A stretch of DNA of 64,000 nucleotides from Mytilinidion resinicola (GCF_010093595.1 NW_022985438.1:310001-374000); one strand, 5' to 3'; counted from the first letter of the stretch, positions 31,877 to 43,378 are shown. Program-made: numbers and translations. The notes: generated by a model from the letters alone, not told the origin.

Positions 31877-34800
31877 ATGGCGACCAAGCGGAAAGCGGCT
31901 GCCATGGGTAGTGATGAAGAACCTGTAGACCCGTCGGACGAGCTCCTGTTCTTCTGTCTCGGCGGAGGCAATGAAGTTGGACGGTCATCGCATATAATTC
32001 AGTACAAAGGAAAAACAGTAATGGTACGCTTGAAACACGCTTCACTGCTTGGAATTGGTGCTGATAGAGGATAGCTTGATGCTGGGATGCATCCCGCCTT
32101 CGAAGGTCTAGCTGCACTACCTTTCTACGATGAGTTTGATCTCAGCACCGTCGACGTGCTACTTATCAGCCAGTATGTATTCTCGCTCCTTCAGAGTCAA
32201 CGACAAAGGATGGGAGAGCATTTATCACGGATGGTTGAACCTGTATGGAACATCATCGCCGGGGCGAGTGCATCTGCATCGTTGCAGTCATACAAACTGT
32301 CGTCTCCGGCAACACTTCTTGTATATGAGAATCAATCGAAATATATCTTGTATACTTCATGTCCTGGCCCGTCCTGGTGATGCGCGCTCCACCAGGAACC
32401 CTCTTGCAACCGTGTACATAGCAATTGCTCTCCCGTCCGCGTTGATTTTTCTTCCGCCCCTCATGCAACGATACTGACGGCATTCCCCTAGTTTCCATAT
32501 CGATCATGCCGCCTCATTACCATACGTCCTCTCCAAGACCAACTTCAAGGGCCGTGTCTTCATGACCCATCCAACAAAAGCCATCTACAAATGGCTGGTA
32601 CAAGACAGTGTCCGCGTTGGCAACATCTCCTCCTCTGCCGAACAGAAGGTGCAACTATACACTGAAGCCGACCATCTATCAACCTTCCCGATAATCGAGG
32701 CCATCGATTACTACACCACCCACACCATCTCATCGATACGAATAACGCCATACCCTGCTGGACACGTACTCGGCGCAGCCATGTTCCTCATCGAGATCGC
32801 TGGCCTCAAGATCCTCTTCACAGGCGACTACTCAAGGGAAGAAGACAGGCATTTGATCTCTGCAGAAATCCCCAAGAACACCAAGATCGACGTGCTCATC
32901 ACCGAAAGCACGTACGGGATATCCCGACACACTCCTCGAATGGAGCGAGAAGCACAGCTCATGAAGAGCATAACTAGCGTGCTGAATCGTGGTGGCCGTG
33001 CCCTACTACCAGTGTTTGCACTGGGGAGAGCACAGGAACTGTTGCTGATTCTGGATGAGTATTGGGGAAAGCATCCGGAGTATCAGAAGATCCCAATATA
33101 CTACGCTTCAAATCTGGCGCGGAAGTGTATGGTGGTCTATCAAACGTATATCAGTGCCATGAATGACAACATCAAGAAACTGTTCCGGGAGCGCCTGGCA
33201 CAAGCTGAAGCTGCAGGAGATGTAGGCAACGCAGGCCCGTGGGACTTTCGGTTTGTCAGGAGTTTGAAAAGCTTGGAGCGGTTTGATGATGTAGGTGGAT
33301 GCGTTATGCTGGCTAGTCCTGGTATGATGCAGAACGGGGTGTCGCGAGAACTGTTAGAAAGATGGGCACCGGACCAAAGAAATGGTGTCATCATCACTGG
33401 TTATTCAGTCGAAGGGACAATGGCAAAGGAGATTATGCATGAGCCAGAGCAAATAACAGCCATCATGACAAGAGGTAGTCAGACTGCACGAAGACCAGGC
33501 GGACCTCGAGAGGGAGAAAAGGTCTTGATCCCACGACGATGTAGCGTGCAGGAATACAGTTTTGCAGCTCACGTTGACGGACCTGAGAATATGGACTTTA
33601 TCGGCGAAGTGAACGCTCGTGTCGTTGTAAGTTCTTCTATCCTCATATCAGTTATGAAATGCGTATTAATGACGCCTGCAGATTCTTGTCCACGGCGAAA
33701 AGCACAACATGATGCGCCTGAAATCCAAGCTTCTCTCTCTCAACTCCGACAAGACCGTCGCCGCAAAGATCTACTCCCCCGCCAACTGCGAAGAGCTCCG
33801 CATCCCCTTCAAAGCAGACAAAATTGCCAAAGTCGTCGGCAAGCTCGCGCAGATCCCACCACCGCTCCCCTTCCGAGGAAAAGGTGACCCAGAAGGACGC
33901 CAGGAAGAATTAGACACCTCGAAACTCATCACCGGCGTCCTCGTGCAGAACGACTTCAAGATGTCCCTCATGGCGCCCGAAGACCTGCGCGAGTATGCCG
34001 GCTTGACCACCACGACTATTTTGTGTCGACAGCACCTCAACCTCAGCGCGGCGGGCATCGACCTCATCCGCTGGGCGCTCGAAGGCACGTTTGGCGCGAT
34101 CGAGGAGATCACAATCGAAGACGACGCCGTCAATGGCAAGGTGCAGCCCAACGGCAACGGCCTCCACAAGCACGAAGACGCCGACGAGGAGATTTCGCGC
34201 TCTACGACCGCGCTGAAGGTCATGGACTGCGTGACCATCTACTGCCGGCCCGGCAGGTCAGTAGAAGTAGAGTGGGAGGGCAACATGATCAATGATGGGA
34301 TCGCGGACGCGGTGCTCGCCGTCTTATTCACTGTCGAGAGCAGCCCTGCGGCTGTGAAGCGTAAGTCCTTAACGTCCCTCTTTCCCCTTCATCGCGCTAT
34401 TGAACCCCCTGTGCTCTGTTTGATACATACATATTTACTAACTACTCAAAACAGAATCGTCTCGTTCTCACTCCCACTCCCACTCCCCCTCTCCCCCCGT
34501 CAGCGCCCTCCCCACCCGCCTCAAGCCCTCCCACAACCCCCACGCCTCCTCCGACCCCAGCACCCGCTTCGCCCGCCTCTGCATGTTCCTCGAAGCGCAG
34601 TTCGGCCCCAACGTCCACCCGATCACGCATCCACGCCTCCCGACCTCAGACCCCTCCTCTACCCCTGAATCCACCGACCCAGACCCAGAGAAGTACACGA
34701 AAGCTGAAGTGACGGAGCTGAAACGACTGCACAACATCGGCGTCCCCGTGCCTGGCGTAGAGATACGGTTTGATAACCACGTCGCGCGCGTGTGGTTGGA

Positions 34801-34900
34801 GGATCTGAGTGTGGAGTGTAAGGTGCAGGCGCTGCGGGATCGGGTCAGGGCGGTTGTGGAGAGGGCGGTTGAGACGGTGAGTGGGCTGTGGGTTGGATGA
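31877..34900 (+). CDS. YSH1: Endoribonuclease YSH1 (CPSF-73), mRNA 3'-end cleavage
   Basis: Five exons, 31877-32023, 32075-32172, 32492-33626, 33682-34360 and 34455-34900, give 834 residues; all phases agree. YSH1 is the zinc-dependent nuclease of the cleavage and polyadenylation factor that cuts pre-mRNA before poly(A) addition. Metallo-beta-lactamase motifs are seen: [23 protein letters not shown] (HxHxDH; its first His codon CA|T is split by the 319-bp second intron), [24 protein letters not shown] and the beta-CASP part with [51 protein letters not shown] and AHVDG. The C-terminal domain, with [17 protein letters not shown] and [13 protein letters not shown], follows. An acidic/Asn-Gly-rich segment and a His/Ser-Pro-rich stretch lie in the C-terminal part. 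Somewhat longer than yeast Ysh1. Identification is firm. Confidence 0.95.
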
Positions 34901-35143
34901 GCAAGTTAAGGACGTTGAGGGAAGATGGGGGGACGATGTGGATGGGAGAAAGGGTATTTGGAGTAGCTAGCTAAGGCGTGGCGTTCAGCATCTAGCCTTG
35001 TCGGGATTGGGGAATATCAGGGATTAGCTTAGGCGGCATAGCTAGCCATAAGTCTAGGACATTTCGTGCCAATGAAACTTTGAAGATTATAAGATTCGCA
35101 AACCTCCTCCCTGGATCTAACCGTGTGACACTACCTCCCGAAT

Positions 35144-35179
35144 CACGTGGCTTCACGTCCTCCACGTGCCTCTCACGTG
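35144..35179. promoter_or_regulatory. Cluster of CACGTG (E-box-like) motifs
   Basis: CACGTG is found at 35144-35149, 35163-35168 and 35174-35179, with CACGTC at 35154-35159: four related sites in 36 bp. Such sites are bound by bHLH or bZIP factors. They end 10 bp before the ATG of a small ORF. Confidence 0.55.
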
Positions 35180-35189
35180 CGACTAACGT

Positions 35190-35433
35190 ATGATGAGTAT
35201 AAAGCCTTCTCCCCCCGACCCCGAATATAGATTTCAGAGATACAGAGAGCAGGTTCAGCAGCGACCGTGGAAGGCCTCCTATCATTTCAGGGGAATCTAC
35301 CGCGTGGTGGGAGGCATTTACGGGAGTGTGAACAAAGTACTTGGATGACTTCATGGCTGGGTGGGAGGGTATCAAGAAGCTTCCTGTTACGACCATATGG
35401 GAGGGAGAGGCAGTCGAGATTAAACTCCGCTAG
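35190..35433 (+). CDS. Candidate small protein, probable one-base frame break
   Basis: An ATG at 35190 opens a 52-codon frame ending in TGA at 35346-35348. Its composition is protein-like: PEYRFQRYREQVQQRPWKAS, then YHFRGIYRVVGGIYGSVNK. In the neighbouring frame the sequence after that point stays open to TAG at 35431-35433 and reads TKYLDDFMAGWEGIKKLPV then TTIWEGEAVEIKLR. The two would join smoothly at GSVNKYLDD if one A of the AAA run near 35333-35335 were extra, giving about 80 residues. This may be a sequence error, a real frameshift, or chance. No family is recognised. The CACGTG cluster just upstream supports a transcribed unit. Confidence 0.4.
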
Positions 35434-36237
35434 AGAATAAGGGCAATGGGGAAGTGCTGCAGCGAGGCGATGACACTCATCACCTCCTCCAAATCGCAAA
35501 CTTCGCCATCACAGCGGAATAACGACCGTAAAACCTAGCCATCGTCCAGCTCTACTATTGTGCCGTGGCTGTGCTTGTCATTAGCAGCTTCCAGAGGCGG
35601 TGATTGGGTTGACAAGGCGTCCGGGCCAGCCGGTCGGTGCATGGAGGAGTGGTCTTGGTGGGTTGTACGCTCTCCATCGTTCTCGATTTCGTAGGACTTT
35701 TCTGCTTTGCTGCCTTCATATAGACTACCGGTCCTCTTTTCTTCGTGGGAGGTGTATTTGAGGTCTGGAAGTCGAACCTTGCGGGGTCACGAGCTTGGAA
35801 CCGACTTGCTCCTGACCGATCTCCGGTAGAGTGATTTCGATAGATACGGGGAAATTTGATAGAGTGTAGCGAGATATCTCTTGGGTCTGTTTTGCAAGTA
35901 CCTACAAAATGAACCGCATAGAACGATTCTAGGTAGACACAGCATGACACATGTGGCTGACTTTGAACCTCCTTTTCGCTCCTTTAGTTGCAAGTAGTCC
36001 CAGATCCAACCGCGTGGAACCATTGGTGTTAGGCACTAATTAACACGCGCTGCTCTGAGTGACATGAGACGACTGCAAAATACCTAGCATAGCTGTCATG
36101 TTTACAAATATTTGCCCATCAAACCCGCAGTTTCAATTTTGCTGGGCATGGCGCAGAAGCAAAGAGCATGTCATTCCGACATGTTATTATTCCATCAACT
36201 TACATATCTACACGAAACCAAACCATCGTATCTTTTC

Positions 36238-37622
36238 CTAATCCACCATATACGCCTTCAGCAGCTTCTCCAACTCCACGGAAATGGCATCTCCAACCTC
36301 CGCGGTCTTGGCCTCACCACCGATATCCTTCGTCCGTACGTTGTTGTCAATGACAATCTTGACCGCCTCGTCGATCTTCTTTGCCAGCGCGGGCAGATTG
36401 AAAGAGTACTTAAGCATCATGCTCATCGACAGCACCGTTGCGATCGGGTTGACAACACCTTGCCCCGCAATATCCGGCGCCGACCCATGAATCGGCTCGT
36501 AGATCCCAAAGATCTTCTTCTTGCCGTCCGGAATCCCACTCAGACTTGCAGACGGGAGCAGGCCCAGCGAACCCGGGATAACCGACGCCTCATCGCTGAT
36601 GATATCACCAAACAGATTGCTCGTGACAATAACCCCGTTCAGCGCCCGCGGATTCTTGACCATCAACATCGCCGCGCTGTCAATGAGATGCGTGCCGTGC
36701 TTCAAGCTCGGGAACTCCTTCGTCATGACCTCCTCAAACACCTTCCGCCACAGTCTGCTTGTCGCCAGCACGTTCGCCTTGTCGAGACTCCACACAGGCG
36801 CGGGCGGGTCCTCGGCCAGCGCGAGACCCCCGGCCAACCGCACGACGCGCTCGATCTCGGGCCGCGAGTACGGCTCGACGTCCCAGGCGGTGCCGTCGCC
36901 GTCGTCCTCCTTGCGCTCGCCGAAGTAGATGCCGCCGGTGAGTTCGCGCACGATGTTGAAGTTTGTGCCGCGGCAGACGGATTCTTTGAGGGGGGAGGCG
37001 GAGACGAGGGAGTCGGAGGCGAAGAAGCAGGGGCGGAGGTTGCCGAAGGTGGAGAGCTCTTTGCGGAGGCGGAGGATGCCTTGCTCAGGGCGGACGGCGC
37101 CGGTGCCCCATTTCTGAGTGGTGTTAGGAAATGGGGGTGGTGAGGGAGTTGATAGGGGTGTGAATAGGTACGTACAGGGCCTCCTACGGCTCCGAGGATA
37201 ACGGCATCGGCAGCTTTCGCGGCAGCAAGGGTCTCGTCTGTCAGAGGGGTGCCGTTGGCGTCGATTGAGGCCTGTTTGAGAGTGTTGAATGCTTGTGTCG
37301 AGTCTCAGTGTAGGGTGTACATACGCCTCCGAAGAGGTGGTCTTCGAACTCGAACTTGATATCTGACGTTCCTTTCTCAACGACTTTGAGGATCTATTCG
37401 AAGGTTAGTCCATGAACACTCTTTGATTGATTTCATGAGTCTACTGACCTTGACAGCTTCTGCAATGACCTGTGGACTCGGCTTAATTATTGCTCGTGGA
37501 AATAGTGCGGAGAGCTTACTTCAGGTCCAACTCCGTCGCCTGCAATGCTGTCAGCTAAGGCAACATCAATTGGGTACAGGAAGCAACTTACCTCCGAAAA
37601 CTACAATCTTGAAAGTAGGCAT
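36238..37622 (-). CDS. LEU2: 3-isopropylmalate dehydrogenase, leucine biosynthesis
   Basis: Six exons, 37592-37622, 37520-37539, 37449-37469, 37325-37393, 37176-37271 and 36238-37113, give 370 residues; every phase agrees. The enzyme oxidises and decarboxylates (2R,3S)-3-isopropylmalate with NAD to 2-oxoisocaproate, the third step of leucine synthesis. Motifs: N-terminal [57 protein letters not shown] with the substrate-binding arginines following; [40 protein letters not shown] with the metal-binding Asp residues; and [23 protein letters not shown] for NAD binding. Exons 2 and 3 are micro-exons of 20 and 21 bases inside the N-terminal nucleotide-fold sequence. Length is normal for the family. 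Identification is firm. Confidence 0.96.
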
Positions 37623-39324
37623 ATTAGTTCAACAATGTTGGTTGTGTTGCAAGAGAAGGTCCGTCACGCATCAACTCTGGAGTAATAAATTTAAGCTCAT
37701 CGGTTGACGGCGGGGATGGACCGTCTACGCTGCGATGTCGGAGACTGCTCCGCCGACGTCGGACCGATGCATCGCTGTGGCATGACGGACGTATTGGAAT
37801 CGCATGTCCGCGAGTGGTCGAAGGGGGCCAAAGGAACGACTGCAGGAGAAGCAGGAGGCTGTGCAGAAGCAATCATATCTTGGGCTGCATGCCCCGATGC
37901 CCGAACCCTTCATCTCTTCTCCAGCCTCCTCCAGTTCACCCTCAGCCGCCAACACGACCCCGCATTGGGAAGACCGACCCCAGCGATCAGGAAACCCCCT
38001 TTCACGCCTCACTTGCTTACCATGGCCATGTGATATGGCAGCTTTTGTGGCTAGTAGGGCGGACTGCTGGGTGCTGCGGAGGACTCGCCCTGTTGCCTCT
38101 CGAGTGAGCCACGGCGCTTCGAACGTCGTCCCGGCCTCCTAATGAGTAGACCGCTGGCAATTCACGGTATCTGTTTGAAGACTGGCAGCTCTTATTTCTT
38201 TTTCCTTTCGGCAGCTCAATCAGGACCACGGCGCTTGGCCGAGCGGACAGTTCTGCTATTTCTGGTCTCTAGTTGCATACGGCTGCAGCGGCATACCCCC
38301 ATCCGGTGTATCGTGGCTGGGGTCATGCGAGGCCACAGGCGAACGATGGGGATGGAAAGGATAGGGGGCAGCACACCAAGGAGGCTGGCGGCTTACGAGC
38401 GCGTGAGTGTTGCAGAGTTTTCTCCTCGTTTCAAACGCGTTGCAACATCGGCCGTCTTGCCTCTTTGAAAGGCAAACGATGGCCAGCTGCCAGGCGTGCC
38501 AGGTCATTGTGTTGCTGCCTTGGAAGTCAGGCGAGGCGCTGCCGGGCACTGGCGCTCAGGGCATAGAGAGGTCTCGGTCTATGACGAACACCTGCATTCG
38601 TTTCTCGCTCGTCTTCTCTTTGCGGAACATTCTTGCGCGTGCCTTCTGGCCCGGCGGCTACGGTTCATCTCACGCTGCAGCCGAACGTCTGGGGGTGTTG
38701 ATCGTATCCTTTTTCAGGGTGTTTATATTGGTGGCGTTCATGCTTGCGGGGTCTCCTCCTCAGCTCTCCAAGGTCAATTACTCCTCTGTGCCCAAGTCTC
38801 TGAGCATTCCGACATACTGCTTTCTTCTTTTCGAAGCGCTTCGCGCGCAGTTATTGTGGAACTACTTCTGTCGGCCATGGACTTTTTCGGACGACAGGGC
38901 TTACACAGCCACCTGCACGTTCACCACGATCTTTGCCACAGCCACATCCTGGCGCGCCCCTTCAGCATTGCAGCCTGGGGAGGCCGCACCCTCAACGGCC
39001 GAGAAAATGGCGACAAGGACATGCTCACTGGTTCAGCAGCTCCGTCCATAATATCAACAGCCCCGCCGCCTGCTTGGAGCGGGCATCTAAATTCAACGTG
39101 ATCACTACTTCGAGACCCAGCCTCATTGCACCAATCGCTCTCCGCCTCATACCCTCACCGATCTTGCCCTTCACGCAAAGTCTTTTGCATTTGCCTTTTG
39201 CAGGCATGCAACGATAGCAAGCTTTTCTTCCTGTCCGATATAACAGTATCGGATACTTAAACGTGAGTATGAATGTCGGCTTCAGAGTCGGCTTCATACT
39301 AAAGGCGAAGCAGTACCATTCCTG
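37623..39324. other. Divergent intergenic region
   Basis: About 1.7 kb between the LEU2 start and the next plus-strand gene. Several overlapping frames on the plus strand (to 214 codons) show Cys/Trp/Arg-heavy composition without any domain and are judged non-coding. The promoters of both genes should lie here. Confidence 0.5.
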
Positions 39325-41334
39325 ATGTCTGACTCACCATCTGCCCGGCGTCAACCCGACTTGAACGACCACAACACCATGGCTCCGGGAGAAGGCCCCA
39401 CAGTAGAAGACTCTCCAGGAGAAGGATCAACTCGTGCAGCGGCCGCCGACGCCGCTTCGTCTCCTCCATCCCCAACTTACTCCCCTCCTCGCCAGCTACA
39501 GGATACTCCCTCTTCAATCATGTCCGTGTCTGACTATCTGCCCGGATTTTACCAGTTAAGGATCCATGGGAGCTGTCCCAACTGTAAGCACTGGCACAGG
39601 ACTGCGACCGCACAGATCTCCCGAGATCCAGCCAAATTCTCCGGTGTCCGCTGTGAGAAATGCAACAAAAGGTGGTTCGGAATCGGAGGGAATGCTTCTC
39701 ATCCTTCGCTTGCGTCTGTCAATACCCTGCCCGAGGCTGAATGGATTGAATCCCCTAGTTACTCTGCGCTGCGTAACGCTCTCTTAGTCAATGTCCAGAC
39801 CTTGAGTGCAGTTGGTAGCGGCTCTTCTAGACTGGGTCCTGTTGCTGAGGAGAATACCAGTCCGATATCACACCGGCCTGGCCAAGCCCTACATTCCCGA
39901 AACCCATCTTCGCGTAGTAATGTCCATCCACGGCCGAGTCCTACCAAGGTACCAGAAAATGAGGAGAAGGCTGTCGTTCAGGAAGTTACACCCCCGGACG
40001 TCAAGCGCCATCAAGTCAAACCAAGTCAGACTGTTGTTCCCGAGATCGAAAAACCAAAGGCAACCCACACGCGCAGCTTCGACAAGGCTAAAAGCCGCGT
40101 TAAGCAGTTCAAGAAGAAGTTCGAGAAAGTGACTCAGCGAATGAGAAGTGGCCTTACGTCCTTGAAAAAGAAGACGAAGAGGAGCAAGAAGGGAAAAGAA
40201 AAGATCGACGAGCCAAAGAATACCCAGGCCGTTCGCCAGGAAGAGGCGCTACGAACTAAGCCGGATATCACTGAGGACAAAGGAGTGGCCGATACTCCCA
40301 AAGGCGAAGGCCAGCCCGAAGGATCTGTAGACACCTCGTCAGGTAAAGGAAAGGCCAAAGAAGAACCATTGTGGCCCGGGTCTACAAACGAGGACCCAGG
40401 ACCGGCGGATACTAATGGAATTCCTTCGCCAGAGCCTTCCCCACCACTTTCTGATCCACAGGCACGGAGGCGTCGTCGGGACGCAGAGATTGACTACGTG
40501 CGCAAGGAACTTACGAAGCTCAGTGCCTGCACATGTGGACCCAACTGTGGGCCTGAATGCCGTTGCAGGCACCACGGTCGGCCGGTCGGCCCCTTTCACC
40601 CTAGGCGCTCCCAGGACGACTCCTCCATCGACTACTACAGTCATCCCAGCAATCCCGATGCTGAGCCTCCTATACCTCAATTACCACAGACTGGGCTTAG
40701 AGGTTTAGGAGGGCTCAGGAATTCTGCTGACTTTGACTATTTCGGCGTCCAGTTCGAACACTCCGGGTCCGAGTCCCACTACCCTGGCAGCATCGCTTCA
40801 GGACTCTCCAACCGCGTCTCCATCGGCGCGATCACGATCGCGACGACGCATAGTAGTAGCAACTTCTCAACAGCGAGGACCTACGTTGGCAGCGAAGGTA
40901 TGACGGCTACGTCGCCTCCGATCACAATGCTACGCCCAAGGCCTCAGTCTCTCCCACGCCCGCACTCTCGTTCGCCACGGATTGCCTCGGCGTCGCCACC
41001 AACGTCACCTCTACGTGTTTCGACCTTCGCAAGGGCCCGTGATAGTTATGCGAGCTCTACGGACGACAGAGATGATGATGGACCTGTTCAAGACGGCCTC
41101 GATGAATTTGGGACTACTCCGACACAGCATAACTACATTGAGGCACTAAGAAGCTTCCAGGAACACGAACGAGGACGCACCTTTTCACAGACTCACGGCC
41201 GCGACAACGATAGCCAGCAAGGGGATGCTATCGCAAGGCACGACCATGCGCCCATAGTCAATGGTCACGCGCCGATGGTCAATGGCCATGAGTACGAACG
41301 AAGGCTCAGCGAGCCGACGAGCAGCACCGCATGA
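39325..41334 (+). CDS. Unknown protein with zinc-ribbon-like and Cys-rich motifs
   Basis: A single frame of 669 residues. A C-x2-C-x22-C-x2-C pattern (Cys 84, 87, 110, 113: CPNCKHWH ... CEKCNKRWFGIGG) near the N-terminus looks like a zinc ribbon. The middle is strongly basic (KSRVKQFKKKFEKVTQRMRS, then SLKKKTKRSKKGKEK), suggesting nuclear location or nucleic-acid or membrane binding. A second Cys cluster, CTCGPNCGPECRCRHHGR, lies at about residues 395-412. The rest is Ser/Pro-rich and likely disordered, with a short repeat HAPIVNGHAPMVNGH near the C-terminus. No signal peptide or membrane segment. The ATG at 39325 is used; a second ATG is at codon 19. I do not recognise the family. Confidence 0.75.
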   Translation: MSDSPSARRQPDLNDHNTMAPGEGPTVEDSPGEGSTRAAAADAASSPPSPTYSPPRQLQDTPSSIMSVSDYLPGFYQLRIHGSCPNCKHWHRTATAQISRDPAKFSGVRCEKCNKRWFGIGGNASHPSLASVNTLPEAEWIESPSYSALRNALLVNVQTLSAVGSGSSRLGPVAEENTSPISHRPGQALHSRNPSSRSNVHPRPSPTKVPENEEKAVVQEVTPPDVKRHQVKPSQTVVPEIEKPKATHTRSFDKAKSRVKQFKKKFEKVTQRMRSGLTSLKKKTKRSKKGKEKIDEPKNTQAVRQEEALRTKPDITEDKGVADTPKGEGQPEGSVDTSSGKGKAKEEPLWPGSTNEDPGPADTNGIPSPEPSPPLSDPQARRRRRDAEIDYVRKELTKLSACTCGPNCGPECRCRHHGRPVGPFHPRRSQDDSSIDYYSHPSNPDAEPPIPQLPQTGLRGLGGLRNSADFDYFGVQFEHSGSESHYPGSIASGLSNRVSIGAITIATTHSSSNFSTARTYVGSEGMTATSPPITMLRPRPQSLPRPHSRSPRIASASPPTSPLRVSTFARARDSYASSTDDRDDDGPVQDGLDEFGTTPTQHNYIEALRSFQEHERGRTFSQTHGRDNDSQQGDAIARHDHAPIVNGHAPMVNGHEYERRLSEPTSSTA

Positions 41335-41994
41335 GAATGAGAGTTCTCAGCCTTTAGTTCTTCGATGATGAGCAACAGCATCCGTTCCCCGACTTCGATT
41401 TATGGTTTCCACGGTTTTTGATGACGATGAGACCATGCTTCCCGATATACCCACCTTTGACATACGCCGCATCACGCCCCGTCACGCCTCGCAACACCTT
41501 CTCGTCGCTTTCGCGCCTCAATACACCCGTAACTACCTCCTTCCACATCTACCTGGCGGCACACATGTACATTTTTCTGTATCTCTACCAATACTTCTCC
41601 ACCACGACACATAGGGGGACCTCTCGGGCATTACTAGGTTGGACGGACGGACGCACGGACGCACGGAAAGATACCCACACCTATGACCTTACCATCATTA
41701 TCGCTTACCACCTATAATCTTGTTTTCTCCATTTCATTACGCTGTCCTACTTCTCAACCTTCAGCTTGTTGGATTTCGGCTTCCGGTTCAGTCCTGTCTT
41801 CAGACGTTACCAGGGTCCCCGGCGATGCTTTTTGGTCATGGCACGTGTATTATATACCCCATTTCATATCAGTGATATAGACCAGGAAGGCTTAGAGGCT
41901 GCGTTTGTTTTATTAGACAAAAGCTCCAATGCTTAATTTCGTATTCATGAATGGCCGTGCTTCGTACTTCGTGACCACCTCGCCCTCCCATCTC
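41335..41994. other. Convergent intergenic region
   Basis: About 660 bp between two 3' ends. A short GGAC/GCAC tandem (near 41638-41667) is the only structure seen. Confidence 0.55.
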
Positions 41995-43378
41995 CTACCT
42001 AATATCAGGCAGTCTCTCCCACTCCGACATCGTAATCCTACTCCTCCCCTTCCCAGCCCCCTCTACCGCACCTCCACCCCCACCGCCCAAACTCGCCCTC
42101 CCGCTCGTGCTCTGCCTCCTTGTCTCAACTACCTGCTCCGTCTTCCCCCTCCTCACCCCCCTATCCCTAGCAAAGATCTGCAACCCCCGCAAATGCGTAT
42201 CCTTCCCATTCTGATGGTTCTCCAGAATCTTAACCTGCACCAAATGCGCCCTCAACTCGGGCAATCTCGCGCGCCTGCGGCGCCGTCTCGGCCGATCCAG
42301 CTGCATCAGATCCCCCTCCTCCTCATCCTCCTCCTCCTCATCAGAAGAACCACGGTCGCCGCCAGAAGAAAACTCAGATCCATCGTCCTCGCCGTCCTCG
42401 TCGGACGCAGACGCAGAAGCATTCGAAACCACCCGCACAGGGCCCGGCCCGCCCTCCCGCCCCGGCGCGGCAACCGCGTCCCCGACGTCGCCCACACCCT
42501 CGAAGCCGACCCACACCCAGCCGCGCGGCTGCTCGAGCCGCAGCTCGCCCCACTCCTGCAGGTCGTTGGGGCCCGTGCCGGCCAGGAAGAGGATGCGCGT
42601 GGGCGTGTACGACTCGTCGGCCTCGAAGTCGAGGTACAGGCGCACGCCGACGATGCGCACGCGCTTGAAGAAGTGCAGGTTGAGCAGGTGCGGCTGCGGG
42701 CCGTCGGATTGCCAGAAGTGCGTGGTGAGGGGGGAGCGCAGTTGGGGGATGCTGCAGCCGGGCTTGGAGGAGGAGACGGTCCAGGAGGCCAGCGAGGAGA
42801 TTTCTTTGAGGTTTGGGGGGAGCGGGGGCGAGGGGGGGAGGTGCAGGGGGGAGTCTTCTGGGTGGGGGGTGTTAGTTGAGGGAGGGGTTGTGGGGAAGGG
42901 GATGGGGGGCGTGAGGGGAGGTTGGGAGCACGTGATCTGGGGATGTGTGAAGATGTGGGCGTTGAATCCCCGGGGTGGTGGATCCCGGGGAAGCGATGAG
43001 ACAGAACGTGGGAAAGCGGGGGGTGGAGAGTAGGAGAGACACAGATGTTGCGCTCAGCCGAGAGAATGTGATGCTGCAGAGATCGGCGTGTGTGGAAGAA
43101 AGAAAGCTCGAGCGGAAAGCAAGGAGGGTGACGATGTATCACATTGCAAGATATAACTTTCTTAAGCAAGTTGGCTTACCTAATGGCTCCTCCTCCTCCT
43201 CTTCTTCTTCCTCTTCGCCATCAGCCTCCTCTACCAGCTCATCGTCCTCAGCATCGTCGTCTTGGGTGAGATCGCTGTCCTCCTGCGGATCCACAAACTG
43301 CTGCTGGGGCGGCGTAGGCTGGGGCTGCGCCTGGTGGCGACGCGTGCGCGAGAAGCTGAAGTCTGTTCTTGGAGGCAT
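41995..43378 (-). CDS. APC10: Anaphase-promoting complex subunit 10 (DOC domain)
   Basis: Two exons, 43180-43378 and 41995-42857, give 353 residues, joined across a 322-bp intron with CTAACAC branch point. APC10/Doc1 is the APC/C subunit that helps bind substrate degrons together with the coactivator. DOC-domain marks: LASWTVSSSKPGCSIPQLRS, HFWQSDGPQPHLLNLHFFKR, VGVRLYLDFEADESYTPTRI, FLAGTGPNDLQEWGELRLEQ, GWVWVGF, and late VQVKILENHQNGKDTHLRGL. Two oddities: an acidic N-terminal extension with a run of about ten Glu, and an insert of about 80 residues rich in Asp/Glu/Ser and Arg between GWVWVGF and LPELRAHL. The usual family length is about 185-250 residues. The C-terminal tail ends LPDIR and lacks the Ile-Arg variant position elsewhere; the IR tail that docks on CDC27 is present. 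Confidence 0.9.

Larger units (their letters stand above)
34901..36237. other. Convergent intergenic region with CACGTG cluster and small ORF
   Basis: About 1.3 kb between the 3' ends of YSH1 and LEU2. It would be expected to hold only 3' UTRs, yet a dense CACGTG cluster precedes a short ORF with good composition (separate entries). The region 35500-36230 has no convincing gene; a 131-codon minus-strand frame at 35555-35950 is unsupported. Confidence 0.5.

Noticed and set aside
35555..35950. 131-codon minus-strand ORF
   Set aside because: Lys/Thr/Pro-rich with no recognisable motif; no splice or promoter support.
42306..43169. 287-codon minus-strand ORF overlapping APC10
   Set aside because: It is the shifted frame of APC10 exon 2 running through the intron; the DOC-domain motifs are in the other frame.
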